Origin: Nansenia antarctica
Lineage: Eukaryota; Chordata; Actinopteri; Argentiniformes; Microstomatidae
Assembly (NCBI GenBank): GCA_963989245.1
Contig: OZ022339.1
Span: 96,255,832-96,319,831, forward strand
Length of the DNA: 64,000 bases
Reading direction: 5' to 3'
Part shown: positions 1-10,219 of the stretch, one piece after another
Position numbering within the stretch: position 1 is the first letter of the stretch
Layout: each line of letters starts with the position of its first letter
Translations under genes and position numbers: made by a program
Notes under the pieces: generated by a model
Told to the model about the DNA's origin: nothing
Database searches by the model: none
The model's input: the letters and a program-made list of their open reading frames with translations, nothing else

Positions 1-413
1 TAGATCCATGGTGTTTTCCCACAGTCCGTGTGGAAGGAAAGAATCTACTGTTGGACCCGATGCCAAGGCAGGAGTCACATCCAGGCCATTGAAACCCTCT
101 CTACCACTGGGCCTTTCTATCTCTCCCTCTCTGTCGCTCTATGTCAGCAGACCACTGTCTACCCCCAACACATTCACACAGACCCTGACACACACATTGT
201 TATACACACACATACACACACGTTGTTATACACACACACGTGCATACACACAATGCCAGCGTACCGTGCAGATCTCTGATAATCCTCTGAAGCTGGCTCT
301 CCCCGACAGCAACCCCGGCAGCCATGGTCTGACACACTCCCGGCAACAGGGTCACAGGGTCACACACAGTCTGCTGAATCAGAGAATCAGACAGTCAGGA
401 ACAAAGCATGTGT

Positions 414-416
<3 letters not shown>

Positions 417-473
<57 letters not shown>
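417..473. repeat. (CA)n microsatellite
   Basis: An uninterrupted CA dinucleotide run of nearly 60 bp. A looser CA-rich stretch precedes it at about 170-250. Long open frames across it are artefacts of the repeat. Confidence 0.95.
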
Positions 474-475
<2 letters not shown>

Positions 476-480
476 CTTTG

Positions 481-1970
481 ACTCTTTCACATACAGTATT
501 CTGTCTGTCTTTCAGTCACTACCTCACACACATAGGCAACATATCACTTAGACACAAATCAAACAAACTCGTAGGTCTCGTAACGTTTAAACAATCTTAA
601 CCTAGCAAAGAAACTCTCAAAGATATGTATTGATAAAGAACATAGGTCTATTATTAGTAGCTAATGGCCATACATTGTTCCCTAAATTGTGTCACTATGC
701 TGAGAAGAGGCGTCGGTAGTTTATGAGGAAAATGTTGATGGTTCATAACAGAGATGCTCTATATTGAGAAAGAGCAGTTAGCATTCGTTTATAATTAGTC
801 ATAAGCAAATTGTGAATATTGTCACAAAACATTAATCCACAAGGGGTTCCTCACACTGCAAAGACTGGCTAAACAAAGTTTAGATATCAGTCGATTCCTG
901 ACCCCCCCACCAAAGTCATTCAAATACAGTACACTATGATTTGTTTTTTTAATTAAAGTTAACATAACATTAGACTATAAAATGTGTTGGCACAAAACAT
1001 GACTAGCAGGTCGATCAACATGTTTTGTGTATTACTTTCGCAGCAGTTATGTTATGAAGTTATGTTATGAAAGCTACCGTATAGGGCAATATTATCCTTA
1101 ACAAGTAATTAACATTAAAAGTGAATGTGCGTATTGCACCTTTATATCAATTCATATCAGCAAATGGACACATTGTTTATAGCGAAGATAAACAACTTTG
1201 ACATACTTTCAACTAGGAGTGGAGATCCATGAAAATCCATAGTTTACGTTCACATTAACTTGCTACGTATGGGGCGGCAAAATGTCTTGATTGACAAGTC
1301 GGTGACACAATCATAATGCGACAAAAATGATAATGACCAATGGTTGGGACCTGTAGAACCGGATGTAGTTTGGTTGTAAAACAGTAAGTAAACATAGCCC
1401 TTTAATCGTTGGTAAAAACAAAGACAATCATGTGATACATTTTTGCAAAAACACTCAAACCAAGTGTAAATGTCTGGTTACAATTTGTAGTGCTGTTCAA
1501 ATTTGAAATCATCCATCAATTCTTCCTTCAATTCTCGAAGGAAATGACTTATAAATCCCTACTATCTTATGTGTTAATTGTTTGTAAACAGTTTTTGTAA
1601 ACAAACATAGATAGGCTATACAATATGAGTTGTAGGATACTCCTCCGACAGAGAGAGCACTAGAGTGCGAGTGGGCCTAGTCAATTTGCCATTTCAACTA
1701 CGAATTAAAGGTTAAACGTAAGGTTTGAAAATGTATGCAAATGTTCATCATAAAATCTAAATAAAGGTTTTACAGGGGTTTTTTGTAGGGTAGGCTAATG
1801 GCCCCAAACCCATCTCCAAAAGTTGGATTCTGTAATTGTATCTCAACACCCACCACCACCACCACCACCACCCCCACTCCCATTCTCTAAATTAAACTAC
1901 GCCCTTGTTAACATACCCTATTTCGGAAAGGCAACAATTTGCTCACCCAAATACTCCAAATGCCCACCCA
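481..1970. other. AT-rich intergenic DNA, no gene seen
   Basis: No convincing ORF, splice-bounded exon or RNA gene is visible on either strand. The only low-complexity landmark is a (CCA)n run near 1845-1875. Confidence 0.6.
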
Positions 1971-1971
1971 A

Positions 1972-2232
1972 AGGTAACTGGAATGACTTATATAGCGCCT
2001 GATTCCAAAGCACTTTACAATGGCCTCTCATTCACCCATTCACACACACACCAATGGCGGCAAGCTACCATGCAAGGCACCAGCCCGCTCATTGGGAGCA
2101 ATTTGGGGTTCAGTGTCTTGCCCAAGGACACCTCAACATATGGCCAGCCAGGGTTCGAACCACCGATCTGCCAACCTTGCAATCATTGGACCTCGGCTCT
2201 GCTTCCTACGCCACAGCCTCCACAGCCGCCCC
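1972..2232 (-). mobile_element. tRNA-derived SINE, family A, copy 1
   Basis: Read on the minus strand, the element starts with a tRNA-like head containing a B box of the GGTTCGAAC type. It ends in a tail that includes GGCGCTATATAAGT. The same about 260-bp unit recurs at 45688-45946 and 56343-56603, so this is a dispersed family and not a gene. This copy lacks the outermost tail bases found in the other two and lies about 50 bp from the left end of the PIN-like TIR element. Confidence 0.8.
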
Positions 2233-2281
2233 AGCAAAGGTGACATTCTAGTAACACCTCTGAGTCCGACCCCCAACTACC

Positions 2282-2855
2282 TGGGGGGTATTCCATCAAC
2301 ATTGTTAATAGTGCAGCAGATTAATGAAATAATCGTTCGCTTGGTGATACAAGCACCAAATTTGGCACACAAGTGCTTTGGGACCTACTCTCTCAGAAAA
2401 GTACGGTTTCCACTTGATAAAACAAAATGGCCACCATTTTTCAAGATGGCCGCCATTCGAAATGGATTCAAACAGCGTTTTTGACTGAATAATCCTATTT
2501 TGATGGCCTATACATTGAAATATATGTTTTTGAGTGTGAGAAATCCAATTCTGCATTTAGAATATCAAAATTATTGAATATTATGGTGATAAAATGGGAA
2601 TTAAACTAAAAACACTCTCTTGGTGTTGTTTCCGGTACGCAAAATACGCATATTGCATTTAAGCAGTGCTACAAATTTATTTTATTTTCTCATTTCAAAA
2701 AGGACACAAAATAACCAGAATGATTGAGCAATTTCCTAAAAGATGCATTAAAGACATTAGTTTCACTTTTGGCTATTGGACCTGTAAGCTACTTGTAGGG
2801 AAGGCCACGTAGAGGCTGTCTTTGTCTCCCCCCCAATTTTTTGTTGTTGTATTTT

Positions 2856-2888
<33 letters not shown>

Positions 2889-5384
2889 TTTTTTCATTTA
2901 TACTGTAGTTAGCGGAAACACAGAAAACATGTCCAAGCATAGGCTGCATTGTACAATTCTGAGCAAAACATGGCTGGCAATCATGGCTGTTTCTTCTTTT
3001 AGTCCTCACATTCACAGGCACACAACTGGGTACACTTCAGGCCGAATCGATAACATTTGCATCGTCCTCTGCATTCAGTCTTGCAGCCACATTTCGTCAA
3101 CTGCTCACACGTCTGAACAATCGGTGGAAGGGTTGTCCAGACCACTTGCCAGACCTCACCATCTTTTTTCCAGCCCCAGTTGGCAGGGCTTTCAATTTGC
3201 ATTTTGCACACTGTTGCCTGGCCCCATATGCAGGCAGCTTGGAAGGCAGACCGTTTCACATGCTGAACGAGGGATGCGCTTGTCGGTGGAATGGCATCAT
3301 AAGACCTTTGCTTCCGCGCAAATAATTCTAGTCTTGCCTCATCAACCTTGCCTGTAGTGCTCTGCTTGTCATACATGGTGATGACAAACTTCTCAAGGAT
3401 GTTGAGGTCTGCATCTTCTATGATAGGTGGGTACTGACTGAGCTTTTTGAAGACAGGGCTCACTTCAGGGCAAACCTCCCATGCTTGCCATGCCGTTTTT
3501 TTGCCTTTGCCACGAAAAGCTGACACAACATCACAGCCAGTGAAGGCGTGAAAGAACAGCATGCCACTGGATTTCTCTGGGCCAAGAGAAAGCACCATGT
3601 CATGGATAGGCAACCACTTAATGGACTGACCTTGGCCAAATTCTACCCAAAGCCTTACTAAGCCTGCATCCTGAAGAGTCGCAAAAACATTGACTGCAAC
3701 AACAAGAATATCTGTGTCGCATGCCTTGATCAACACAGACTTCATCTGTTGCTTGGCTGCATGAAGAGTATGTATGAAGATTCTGGAGTCAGCTTCCTCA
3801 TGGTTACATGGACTTAAGCCTTCAAGGCTGATGGGCTTGTTTGATAGAGCCTGCTCCCCTTTGGTCACAACTATGACATTGTTGAGACACAGGGTCACTA
3901 TCTTGTCGGCTAGGAACAGGAAGAGCTCAGTCTTGTTGTTGCTGTCTCGCAGGAAGCTTTTCCAGTTGGGTGGCAGTTTGTTTTTGTCTGTCACTCTTCG
4001 TCGACCTCCCATACCTCTGTTTGACCTAGTTTCAGCCTTCAGGCTTGAAGTCCAGTAGACATCAAAAATGATATCTGTTCGCTCATACTTTGATGAGTAG
4101 GTCTGGATTTTTGGAACTACATCCTGGACAGCATATTCCTCAAAGGTCTTTGATGTCGTAGGAGACAATGAATGCACAAGAGAGGAACCATCAATGATAA
4201 TGGCATCACATTCTGGTTGTTTGTCAGGAGGAGAAATGGTAGCTTCCAGAATTTTTGAAAGCTGAGACTTCTGGCCAGAGTGGAGTTTCCCTGTGTCACT
4301 CAGTGCAGCAGGGAAAGGTTGATTCTCATGCTTAAAGAACTCAAGCAGGTCACACTCTCGTGATTGGCACGATATAAAAAGCTGCGAGAACAGACGACAG
4401 TCATCTTTGAGTACCTGCTTCTTCATGTCACTGGAAGCTGCAGCTGCCTCTTGGCGAAAGAAGTCGGCTTTGTTCTTTTTAATGGGCTTATAGAAGGAAC
4501 CCTCATCCCCCAGACCATTGAAAAAGTCTCTGAAGGCAGCTTGACCTTTCTCAAAGTGAGTTCTTACAAGCTCAGCAGCACTGGGATGTGCGATGGTTTT
4601 TGTGTCCAATGTGAGCAGATCTTTGGACTCTTCCTGGAAAGGATTGCCCAGATCCTTCATCACATCAAACAACTTTTGGACCTTGTCAGTGAAGGACTTC
4701 TGAGACTGACTGGTCTGCTCATGATGCCTGACATCTTTGTTTGCTTCTTTGACTTGAGATGCCAACTCATACTGGTTGACTAACTGGCTAACTTCTGGTC
4801 CAGACACCATCCACCGCCTCAATGCAGATGGATCCTCTGTAAGGCCAATGGCACCACCATCACCTTTAACAACTGCATTGGCCTGCTCGTGAGCTTGGTC
4901 AATGGGTAAGCCTGAGAACTCCCTGTGAGTCTTGTGGACCACAAACTTTCCAAGCTGAAATTCATGGAAAACCTGAGGATGAGTTTGCTCCAAAGACGCC
5001 AATTGACACAATTGAGTTCCAGTAAGGATACATTCATTTTGATGTTTGGACCATTAACCCATTTCTGTTCATTCAAGTTCTACTCCAAAAAACGTTATTT
5101 TGCATCTGATGAGGCGGCCATCTTGAAAAGTGGCAGCCATCTTGGATTTTCAGCTGGAAACCGTACTTTTCTTAGAAAGTACATCCTGGACATCATTTGT
5201 GCCAAATTTGGTGCTTGTATCACCAAGTGAACGATTCTTATGAAATATTGATTTAATCTGCTGCACTATAAAGGAAAATCCAGGTTTATTTTGATAAATC
5301 TCATTAGATTTATCAAGAAATCCATGCTTATTTCGATAAAGCTCAGTGGATTTTCTTTAGCAACGTTGATGGAATAGCCCCCCG
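2282..5384. mobile_element. 3.1-kb TIR DNA element carrying a PIN/FEN-like ORF
   Basis: The two ends are inverted copies. The left edge reads GGGGGGTATTCCATCAAC and the right edge is its reverse complement with one extra base. Further in, matching inverted blocks (TAGTGCAGCAGATTA, then CTTGGTGATACAAGCACCAA and more) occur at about 2310-2470 and 5100-5270. The right end carries an extra segment of about 95 bp, itself hairpin-like, that the left end lacks; a related piece stands alone at 7797-7910. The element contains a (TTA)n run near 2858-2886 and one long minus-strand ORF. No target-site duplication could be fixed, and I did not assign a superfamily. Confidence 0.75.
2999..5053 (-). CDS. 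transposon-borne PIN/FEN-like nuclease-fold protein with CXC cysteine cluster (N-terminus missing)
   Basis: The frame is open from a stop just above 5053 to its stop at 2999, with no in-frame ATG until the RRWMVSGPE motif, so the N-terminus is lost or on an unseen exon. Counting from 5011, the sequence shows IDQAHEQANA (37-46), IIIDGSSLVHSL (about 271), FDVYW (about 316), EEADSR (405-410), CDTDILVV (431-438) and FTGCDVVSAFRGKGK (about 490-504). This spacing of acidic residues is like the active site of PIN/FEN nucleases. The last 30 residues form a Cys-rich cluster (CGCKTEC, CKCYRFGLKC, CACEC) resembling tesmin/TSO1 CXC zinc-binding modules. Proteins with this layout are, as I recall, common and uncharacterised in fish and invertebrate genomes. 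The TIRs suggest it belongs to the element; catalytic activity is inferred only. Confidence 0.65.
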   Translation of the reverse strand, partial: WSKHQNECILTGTQLCQLASLEQTHPQVFHEFQLGKFVVHKTHREFSGLPIDQAHEQANAVVKGDGGAIGLTEDPSALRRWMVSGPEVSQLVNQYELASQVKEANKDVRHHEQTSQSQKSFTDKVQKLFDVMKDLGNPFQEESKDLLTLDTKTIAHPSAAELVRTHFEKGQAAFRDFFNGLGDEGSFYKPIKKNKADFFRQEAAAASSDMKKQVLKDDCRLFSQLFISCQSRECDLLEFFKHENQPFPAALSDTGKLHSGQKSQLSKILEATISPPDKQPECDAIIIDGSSLVHSLSPTTSKTFEEYAVQDVVPKIQTYSSKYERTDIIFDVYWTSSLKAETRSNRGMGGRRRVTDKNKLPPNWKSFLRDSNNKTELFLFLADKIVTLCLNNVIVVTKGEQALSNKPISLEGLSPCNHEEADSRIFIHTLHAAKQQMKSVLIKACDTDILVVAVNVFATLQDAGLVRLWVEFGQGQSIKWLPIHDMVLSLGPEKSSGMLFFHAFTGCDVVSAFRGKGKKTAWQAWEVCPEVSPVFKKLSQYPPIIEDADLNILEKFVITMYDKQSTTGKVDEARLELFARKQRSYDAIPPTSASLVQHVKRSAFQAACIWGQATVCKMQIESPANWGWKKDGEVWQVVWTTLPPIVQTCEQLTKCGCKTECRGRCKCYRFGLKCTQLCACECED

Positions 5385-5968
5385 GTGAATAAATAATTTG
5401 GCTCTATCTCACTGTATTTTCGGGCACAAAAATAATTGCTAATGCAAATGGTATAAAACTAATTATACTGGGTCTGGCATCAGCCTACCTGTTCCCTGTC
5501 TCATTGAAAACATATACACAGATCTGTCCCAGATTATTTTTGGACAGGAAAGGGAAGTGGCACTAGACCAGTGGAGGCTGAGCAGCACATCATGTCAGTC
5601 AGTCAGACAGACAGAGTCAGACAGTCAGTCAGACAGAGAAGCAATCATAACAACAAATCCAGCACAAAAGGTAATTTTGTATTATTATTGTTTTTACTCA
5701 GATATCCCTTAAAATACAGTAGAATCTGATTGAAGTTGAATACATCATAGGCAAATAAATATATCTTTATTGTTATTATTCAAACATGATTTTAAAAAGA
5801 ATCATTAAGTTATTTGTCCAAGTGCTTACCCGGTTTCCGTTCATTAACAAATGAACTGACAAACAAATAAATAAATAGGCCTAAATAAATAAATATATTG
5901 GTATTTATGAATGACGGGATGTTGTAACTAACTGTCCACATTTAACTTTTTAAGCTTCCAACTTTCCA
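5385..5968. other. Upstream flank of the chemokine receptor
   Basis: AT-rich DNA with a CAGT/CAGA-rich patch near 5593-5640 and AAATA runs near 5865-5897. It should hold the promoter and any 5' leader of the receptor gene, but I see no decisive TATA box or leader exon. Confidence 0.4.
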
Positions 5969-6994
5969 ATGGAGAATGGAACAAACGATAGGCCTACTGA
6001 CTACTATAATTGGGAATATGAAGACGAGGTCTGTGACAAGGACCATGTTGTCAAGTTTGGATCCATTGCAACCCCTGCCTTCTTCTTTGTAGTAACTGCT
6101 CTGAGTCTAGTAGGTAACATCCTGGTTCTGGTAATCCTGGCGATGTATGAAAATCTCAAATCCCTTACTAACATCTTCATCCTCAATCTGGCCATGTCTG
6201 ATTTGGTGTTCACCTTCGGCCTGCCCTTCTGGGCCCTGTACCATATCTGGGGCTGGAGCTTTGGAGTGTTCACATGCAAACTTGTCACCTTTGTCTTCTA
6301 TGCTGGGTTTTACAGTAGCATATTGTTCCTGACCGTTATGACTGTTCATCGATACCTGGGTGTAGTCCACCCCCTTTCCGACTATGGAACACAGAGGGTC
6401 TGCTGTGGGGTCACAACCTCCCTCATCGTTTGGGTGGTTAGTTTTGGAGCAGCAATCCCTGCTCTGATCTTCAGCACTGTCTTACCGAACCCACACGAAG
6501 GAGATACCGGTAACTCATGGCACTGCGAAATCGGGAATCATCAGTGGAAAAAAGTCGGTGCCTATCAACAGAACGTCTTTTTCTTGGCAGCTTTTACAGT
6601 AATGGGTTTCTGCTATACGAGGATATTGGGAACCATTTTTAGGTCAAGGAACATGAGGAACAGAACCGTAAAGCTTATCTTCAGTATCGTGGCAGTGTTT
6701 TTCCTTGGCTGGGCACCATACAACGTAGTGATATTTCTGAGGCTGTTGGCTGACTACTCTCTGTACCCTTTTACTGATTGTGGAGTCAGCACAAGGATTG
6801 ATTATGGGTTCTATGTGTGTCGACTGATCGCTTTCTCACACTGCTGTCTAAACCCTGTCTTCTATGCATTCGTTGGAGTGAAGTTCAGAAATCACTTGAA
6901 GGTAATTCTGCTGAAACTTTTCCAACGACAAAGGCCCACGGATCAACAACAGATCAGAGCGGCTAACGTTCACTCGATGGGATCGATGTATTAG
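5969..6994 (+). CDS. xcr1: chemokine XC receptor 1-like GPCR
   Basis: An intact single-exon frame of 341 residues, normal length for chemokine receptors. Seven hydrophobic helices are visible. Class A landmarks are N50 (helix 1), D78 (helix 2), the WAPY motif (248-251) and NPVFY (295-299). The four extracellular cysteines typical of chemokine receptors are at C22, C103, C186 and C271, and the N-terminus is acidic with several tyrosines (YYNWEYEDE). The usual DRY motif at the end of helix 3 is HRY (127-129, in MTVHRYLGVV), a substitution characteristic of XCR1. LTNIFILNL and AFSHCC also match XCR1. The family binds XCL-type chemokines at the cell surface and signals through Gi. Fish have several xcr1 copies and I cannot say which one this is. 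Confidence 0.9.
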   Translation: MENGTNDRPTDYYNWEYEDEVCDKDHVVKFGSIATPAFFFVVTALSLVGNILVLVILAMYENLKSLTNIFILNLAMSDLVFTFGLPFWALYHIWGWSFGVFTCKLVTFVFYAGFYSSILFLTVMTVHRYLGVVHPLSDYGTQRVCCGVTTSLIVWVVSFGAAIPALIFSTVLPNPHEGDTGNSWHCEIGNHQWKKVGAYQQNVFFLAAFTVMGFCYTRILGTIFRSRNMRNRTVKLIFSIVAVFFLGWAPYNVVIFLRLLADYSLYPFTDCGVSTRIDYGFYVCRLIAFSHCCLNPVFYAFVGVKFRNHLKVILLKLFQRQRPTDQQQIRAANVHSMGSMY

Positions 6995-7229
6995 CTCTTA
7001 AGGTTTCAGAGCACAACTTTCCATCCAACTGTGGATTTAATATTTTCCTTTAACCAGTTCATTCTCACATAATAGACATGACAAAGACATATGGTTATCC
7101 TTACCATGCAAAACTGACACAATATCAGAGCCATATCATTGGTAAACGGACAGTTCAATTTTATTCATTTATTGTCATTCAATGTCATTTTAGTCATTTA
7201 ATGTGTAAATGTATAAATTAAATGTGTAA

Positions 7230-7558
7230 ACGTGACACGGTCTGGTAATTTCGGCCGCAAGTCGGCAACCAATCAAAATGTTTCCGTTATTTTGAAACAC
7301 GGAAATACATTTCAACGTTAACAACATAAATCACAACACAAACTCGCTAGTCAAGCCAAAATACTGCAATGCAATGGATTCGGTGAGTAATTCCCACTGC
7401 TACCTAGTTAACACTACTTTACATTGTTAGCAGGCTCACAAAACAAGCTGACTAGCGAGTGTGTCATTGATTTTCGACAACGCTGAAAAGTATTTACATT
7501 TTTCGAAGTCAGAACATTAAATCCCGACTTGCGGACCAATTGACCAGATTGTGTCACA
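7230..7558. mobile_element. Short TIR element (MITE-like), about 330 bp
   Basis: The left end, with GTGACACGGTCTGGTAATTT and CCGCAAGTCGG, is repeated as its reverse complement at the right end (CCGACTTGCGG followed by CAGATTGTGTCAC). The ends match over about 35 bp with a few mismatches. There is no coding capacity. A short ATGGATTCG followed by a good GTGAGT donor near 7375-7390 lies inside it but was not called. Confidence 0.6.
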
Positions 7559-7614
7559 AATGTAATCACATTCAATAATGCAATCAACTCCTATGCAAGG
7601 TGTGTATAGTGCTA

Positions 7615-7752
7615 GGTAAAGCAGACACTTGCTCTGGAAATCTGATTAGCACTCATGGAATGTCTCTTGTCCAATTAAATTACTTGGTCCCTTTATGAGA
7701 TTGAACCCAGTGTGCGCTCCGGCACTCTCAGAGCGAATTTACGAACGCAACC
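7615..7752. mobile_element. MITE family B, copy 1 (degraded)
   Basis: About 140 bp matching the copies at 10848-10990 and 53099-53240. Shared blocks include CTCTGGAAATCTGAT, CTTGTCCAAT and CAGTGTGCGCTCCGG. In the better copies the ends are inverted repeats around GCGTTCGTAAAT. The left TIR is eroded here. Confidence 0.7.
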
Positions 7753-7796
7753 TGAGTGGTTCTATGTGACATAGTACTACTGTTCAATCAGTCCAG

Positions 7797-7910
7797 GGGG
7801 GTATTCCATCAATGTTGGGTGAAAGGGAAATCCAGGCTTATTCTTATAAATCTTGCGAGATTTATAAAAAAAAATAATCCAGGTTTATTTTGATAAATCT
7901 TGTGAGAGCA
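7797..7910. mobile_element. Solo terminal fragment related to the PIN-like TIR element
   Basis: It starts with GGGGGGTATTCCATCAA, the same terminus as the 2282-5384 element. Two inverted segments around AATCCAGG and TTGATAAATCTTG follow, matching the extra hairpin segment found only at that element's right end. No internal region or ORF is present, so this is a solo end or a short non-autonomous derivative. Confidence 0.65.
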
Positions 7911-9360
7911 GACACAATACCCCCTAGCCCATGGCCACCTGTGTTTGTTGTTTTTTGTTTCATTCTGATGAATTATACAAATGTAACAGTTCAATATGAA
8001 ATTGTGTAAAATGTTTAGTTTTTTAAACTACACATGTAGTAGACTTTGTGGTAACCAAGCATGGTTTCTAGGCTGATTTGTTCTATAGCTTGAAAGATGT
8101 GATGAAATGTGCATACAGACTCTAGAGAGGACCCTCAGATCCATAATGCTTGAATACATTGTTAAATTGCTTTTCTACAATATTCACATTGTTGATACTG
8201 AGTAGGCCAACATATTTTAGCTATAGCCTAATGTTCTAATTGCATTTTTGTTTTACTTTTAAAATAAATGTACTTTTGATGTATTTAATCATATCAGAAA
8301 TAGTTTTTTTGTGTTTGTTATATTATGTGGCACCTTGAAATTAAGTGAGCTATCCCTTTAGAAGTGTTCTCCATCTTGACATCCAGCAGAGAGCAGTGCC
8401 GTACCGTATGATGCCGTACCGTCCCGTTCCGGTCTGGTCAATGGAAAAGCGCCACTAGATATAGGATAGGTAGACCAGTGATTATGGCATTTAAATATTG
8501 GAAACCTGATATTAGGTACTATCACTTGAGATAGCCTACCTATACTTTCATTCGAAACACTATTATTGGATAGCAACACACAGTAAGCCTACAAGGAGCT
8601 GGAATTGACACTGTAGTGCATTGTCTAGTCTTGATTGAGCTTTCTTTAAAGTCCTATAGCAGTGCCGGTCTCTCGCTATATTAAAAAAATATATTCAGAA
8701 GCACTTCACTCAACTGGTTCCAGTTTCACAGTATCGAATGGTAACCATAGCACTGCTGGAAGGTAAGTAGGCCTAAGTAAATATGTAAAATGCACTTTAA
8801 ATATAGTTTAATTAATTAAGCAAAGTGTTGTATGTATGTCGACAATTCAGCGTTAAAGACATAGGAGTTATTGTTTAAGTCTATAACCTGGGCTATGATT
8901 GTTAATGATCCTCTAGACCTTTGCGTTTACAGTTAATAAACATGTGAGCAAACGAATTACAGAAAATCTTCAATTGAAATAAATATGTTTTCTTCTTTTG
9001 GCTGTAAAAAAAAAAAGTTTCGATTTGAAATCAAACAATTACTAAGATGTAAGATGTGTAAGATGTAAGATGTAAGATGTGTACCTAATAGGCCTACTCA
9101 AGTAAGATGTGTACCTAATACTCAAAATGAACGGGGCAGTTGGCTTGACAGGTGTTTCTGGTAAATCAGGAGTGTTCCGTCACATAAGTTCTGCATGCAT
9201 AAGAGAGCTGTCAGCGTCTAGTATTAGGCTTTTCATTTTCCTTTGCAGTTTGCTATTGGTGTGTCGACTAGTATCATCCACAGAATTTGTCACCAGCCAA
9301 ACTACAGATACTTCACTGCAAGGAGCAAACCACCTTATCCTCAAAAAGTCAGGAACATTT
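7911..9360. other. Intergenic DNA; possible 5' leader exon of the Reeler gene
   Basis: No coding gene is recognised. A strong donor (GGAAGGTAAGTAGG, about 8758-8771) could end a non-coding leader exon for the Reeler gene, whose ATG lies directly after an acceptor at 11198. This is inference only. A short tandem of AAGATGT units lies at 9040-9090. A GTACCGT-rich patch lies at 8399-8430. Confidence 0.3.
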
Positions 9361-9716
9361 TGAGAAAAAATAATCTGCCCAAGATTCTGACAAAGGCCTC
9401 TGACAAAGAGGCCTTTTATTAAGCCAAGTTACATGAGCGCAGAGAGAAATGAGCAGACCAATAAGCATGAAGCAATAGCCCAAGAGCAAGAAGCAAGCAG
9501 GAAGCCCCCAACGATGGGTGCGACTCATATTTATAGACCTGTCCTTGGTCATGAGGTCACTATTCTTGGGAACCAATCATATTATACAAATCTGTGATTA
9601 CACAAGTTATGGGCCCTGTCCATAGTCAGAATTATTCACTGCGCCACAGATCTTGGCCCATCCCTTACAGGAAGGAAATGGGCCTTCCTTCCTAGCTTCG
9701 CCACTACTGTAGAGAC
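9361..9716 (-). mobile_element. LTR-like block (solo LTR candidate)
   Basis: Read on the minus strand it has LTR-like order: a TATAAATA box (9528-9535), then about 110 bp later AATAAA (9415-9420) inside a GGCCT hairpin, and an end reading TCTCA. This fits U3, R and U5 of an old LTR retroelement. No gag/pol/env coding sequence flanks it. The outer boundary is uncertain and no clean duplication was found. Confidence 0.4.
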
Positions 9717-10219
9717 TTACATTTCTCAGTATAACATGATATAAAACCACTACAGTACAGAAACATCTTGTCTGCTTGAGTGCAAATGCCTCCAAAATAA
9801 TTGGATGGCGCTTCATCTTACAGTAAGACAATGACTCAAAACATACTGCCATAGGAACTAAGGAGTTTTTCAGGGCCAAAAAGTGGAAAATCTTGAAGAT
9901 GTTAATCTTCAGATTTAAATTCAATTGAACATACATTTGATGTCCTAATGATAAGATTTTAGGCAAAAAGATACAGTGATACAGGCCTGGGAAGAGCATC
10001 GCCAGAGAAGATAACCAGCATCTGGTGGGTTCAATGGATTGCAGACTTCAGGCAGTTATTGCATGCAAAGGATTGTCGACCAAATACTAAACAATTTGGA
10101 TATTTGATCAATCTGTCCCATTACTGGCGTGTAGAGCTAAAAGAAGAAAAAATGCTTCACTGTCCCATTACTTACACAGTAATAAACACAAATTCAAGTA
10201 CACTTATATATTCAATTCG
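9717..10219. other. Intergenic or intronic DNA, nothing recognised
   Basis: Only short, unsupported frames are present. It ends at the left terminus of the hAT-like insertion. Confidence 0.4.

Noticed and set aside
8..481. Plus-strand 157-residue open frame
   Set aside because: Mostly HT repeats from CA dinucleotide runs; no domain or splice support.
7375..7392. Short ATG exon with GTGAGT donor
   Set aside because: Lies inside a MITE-like TIR element; no downstream exon could be linked.
9109..9363. Plus-strand 84-residue frame with a hydrophobic stretch
   Set aside because: No homology recognised, no usable donor at its end, and it overlaps the LTR-like block.
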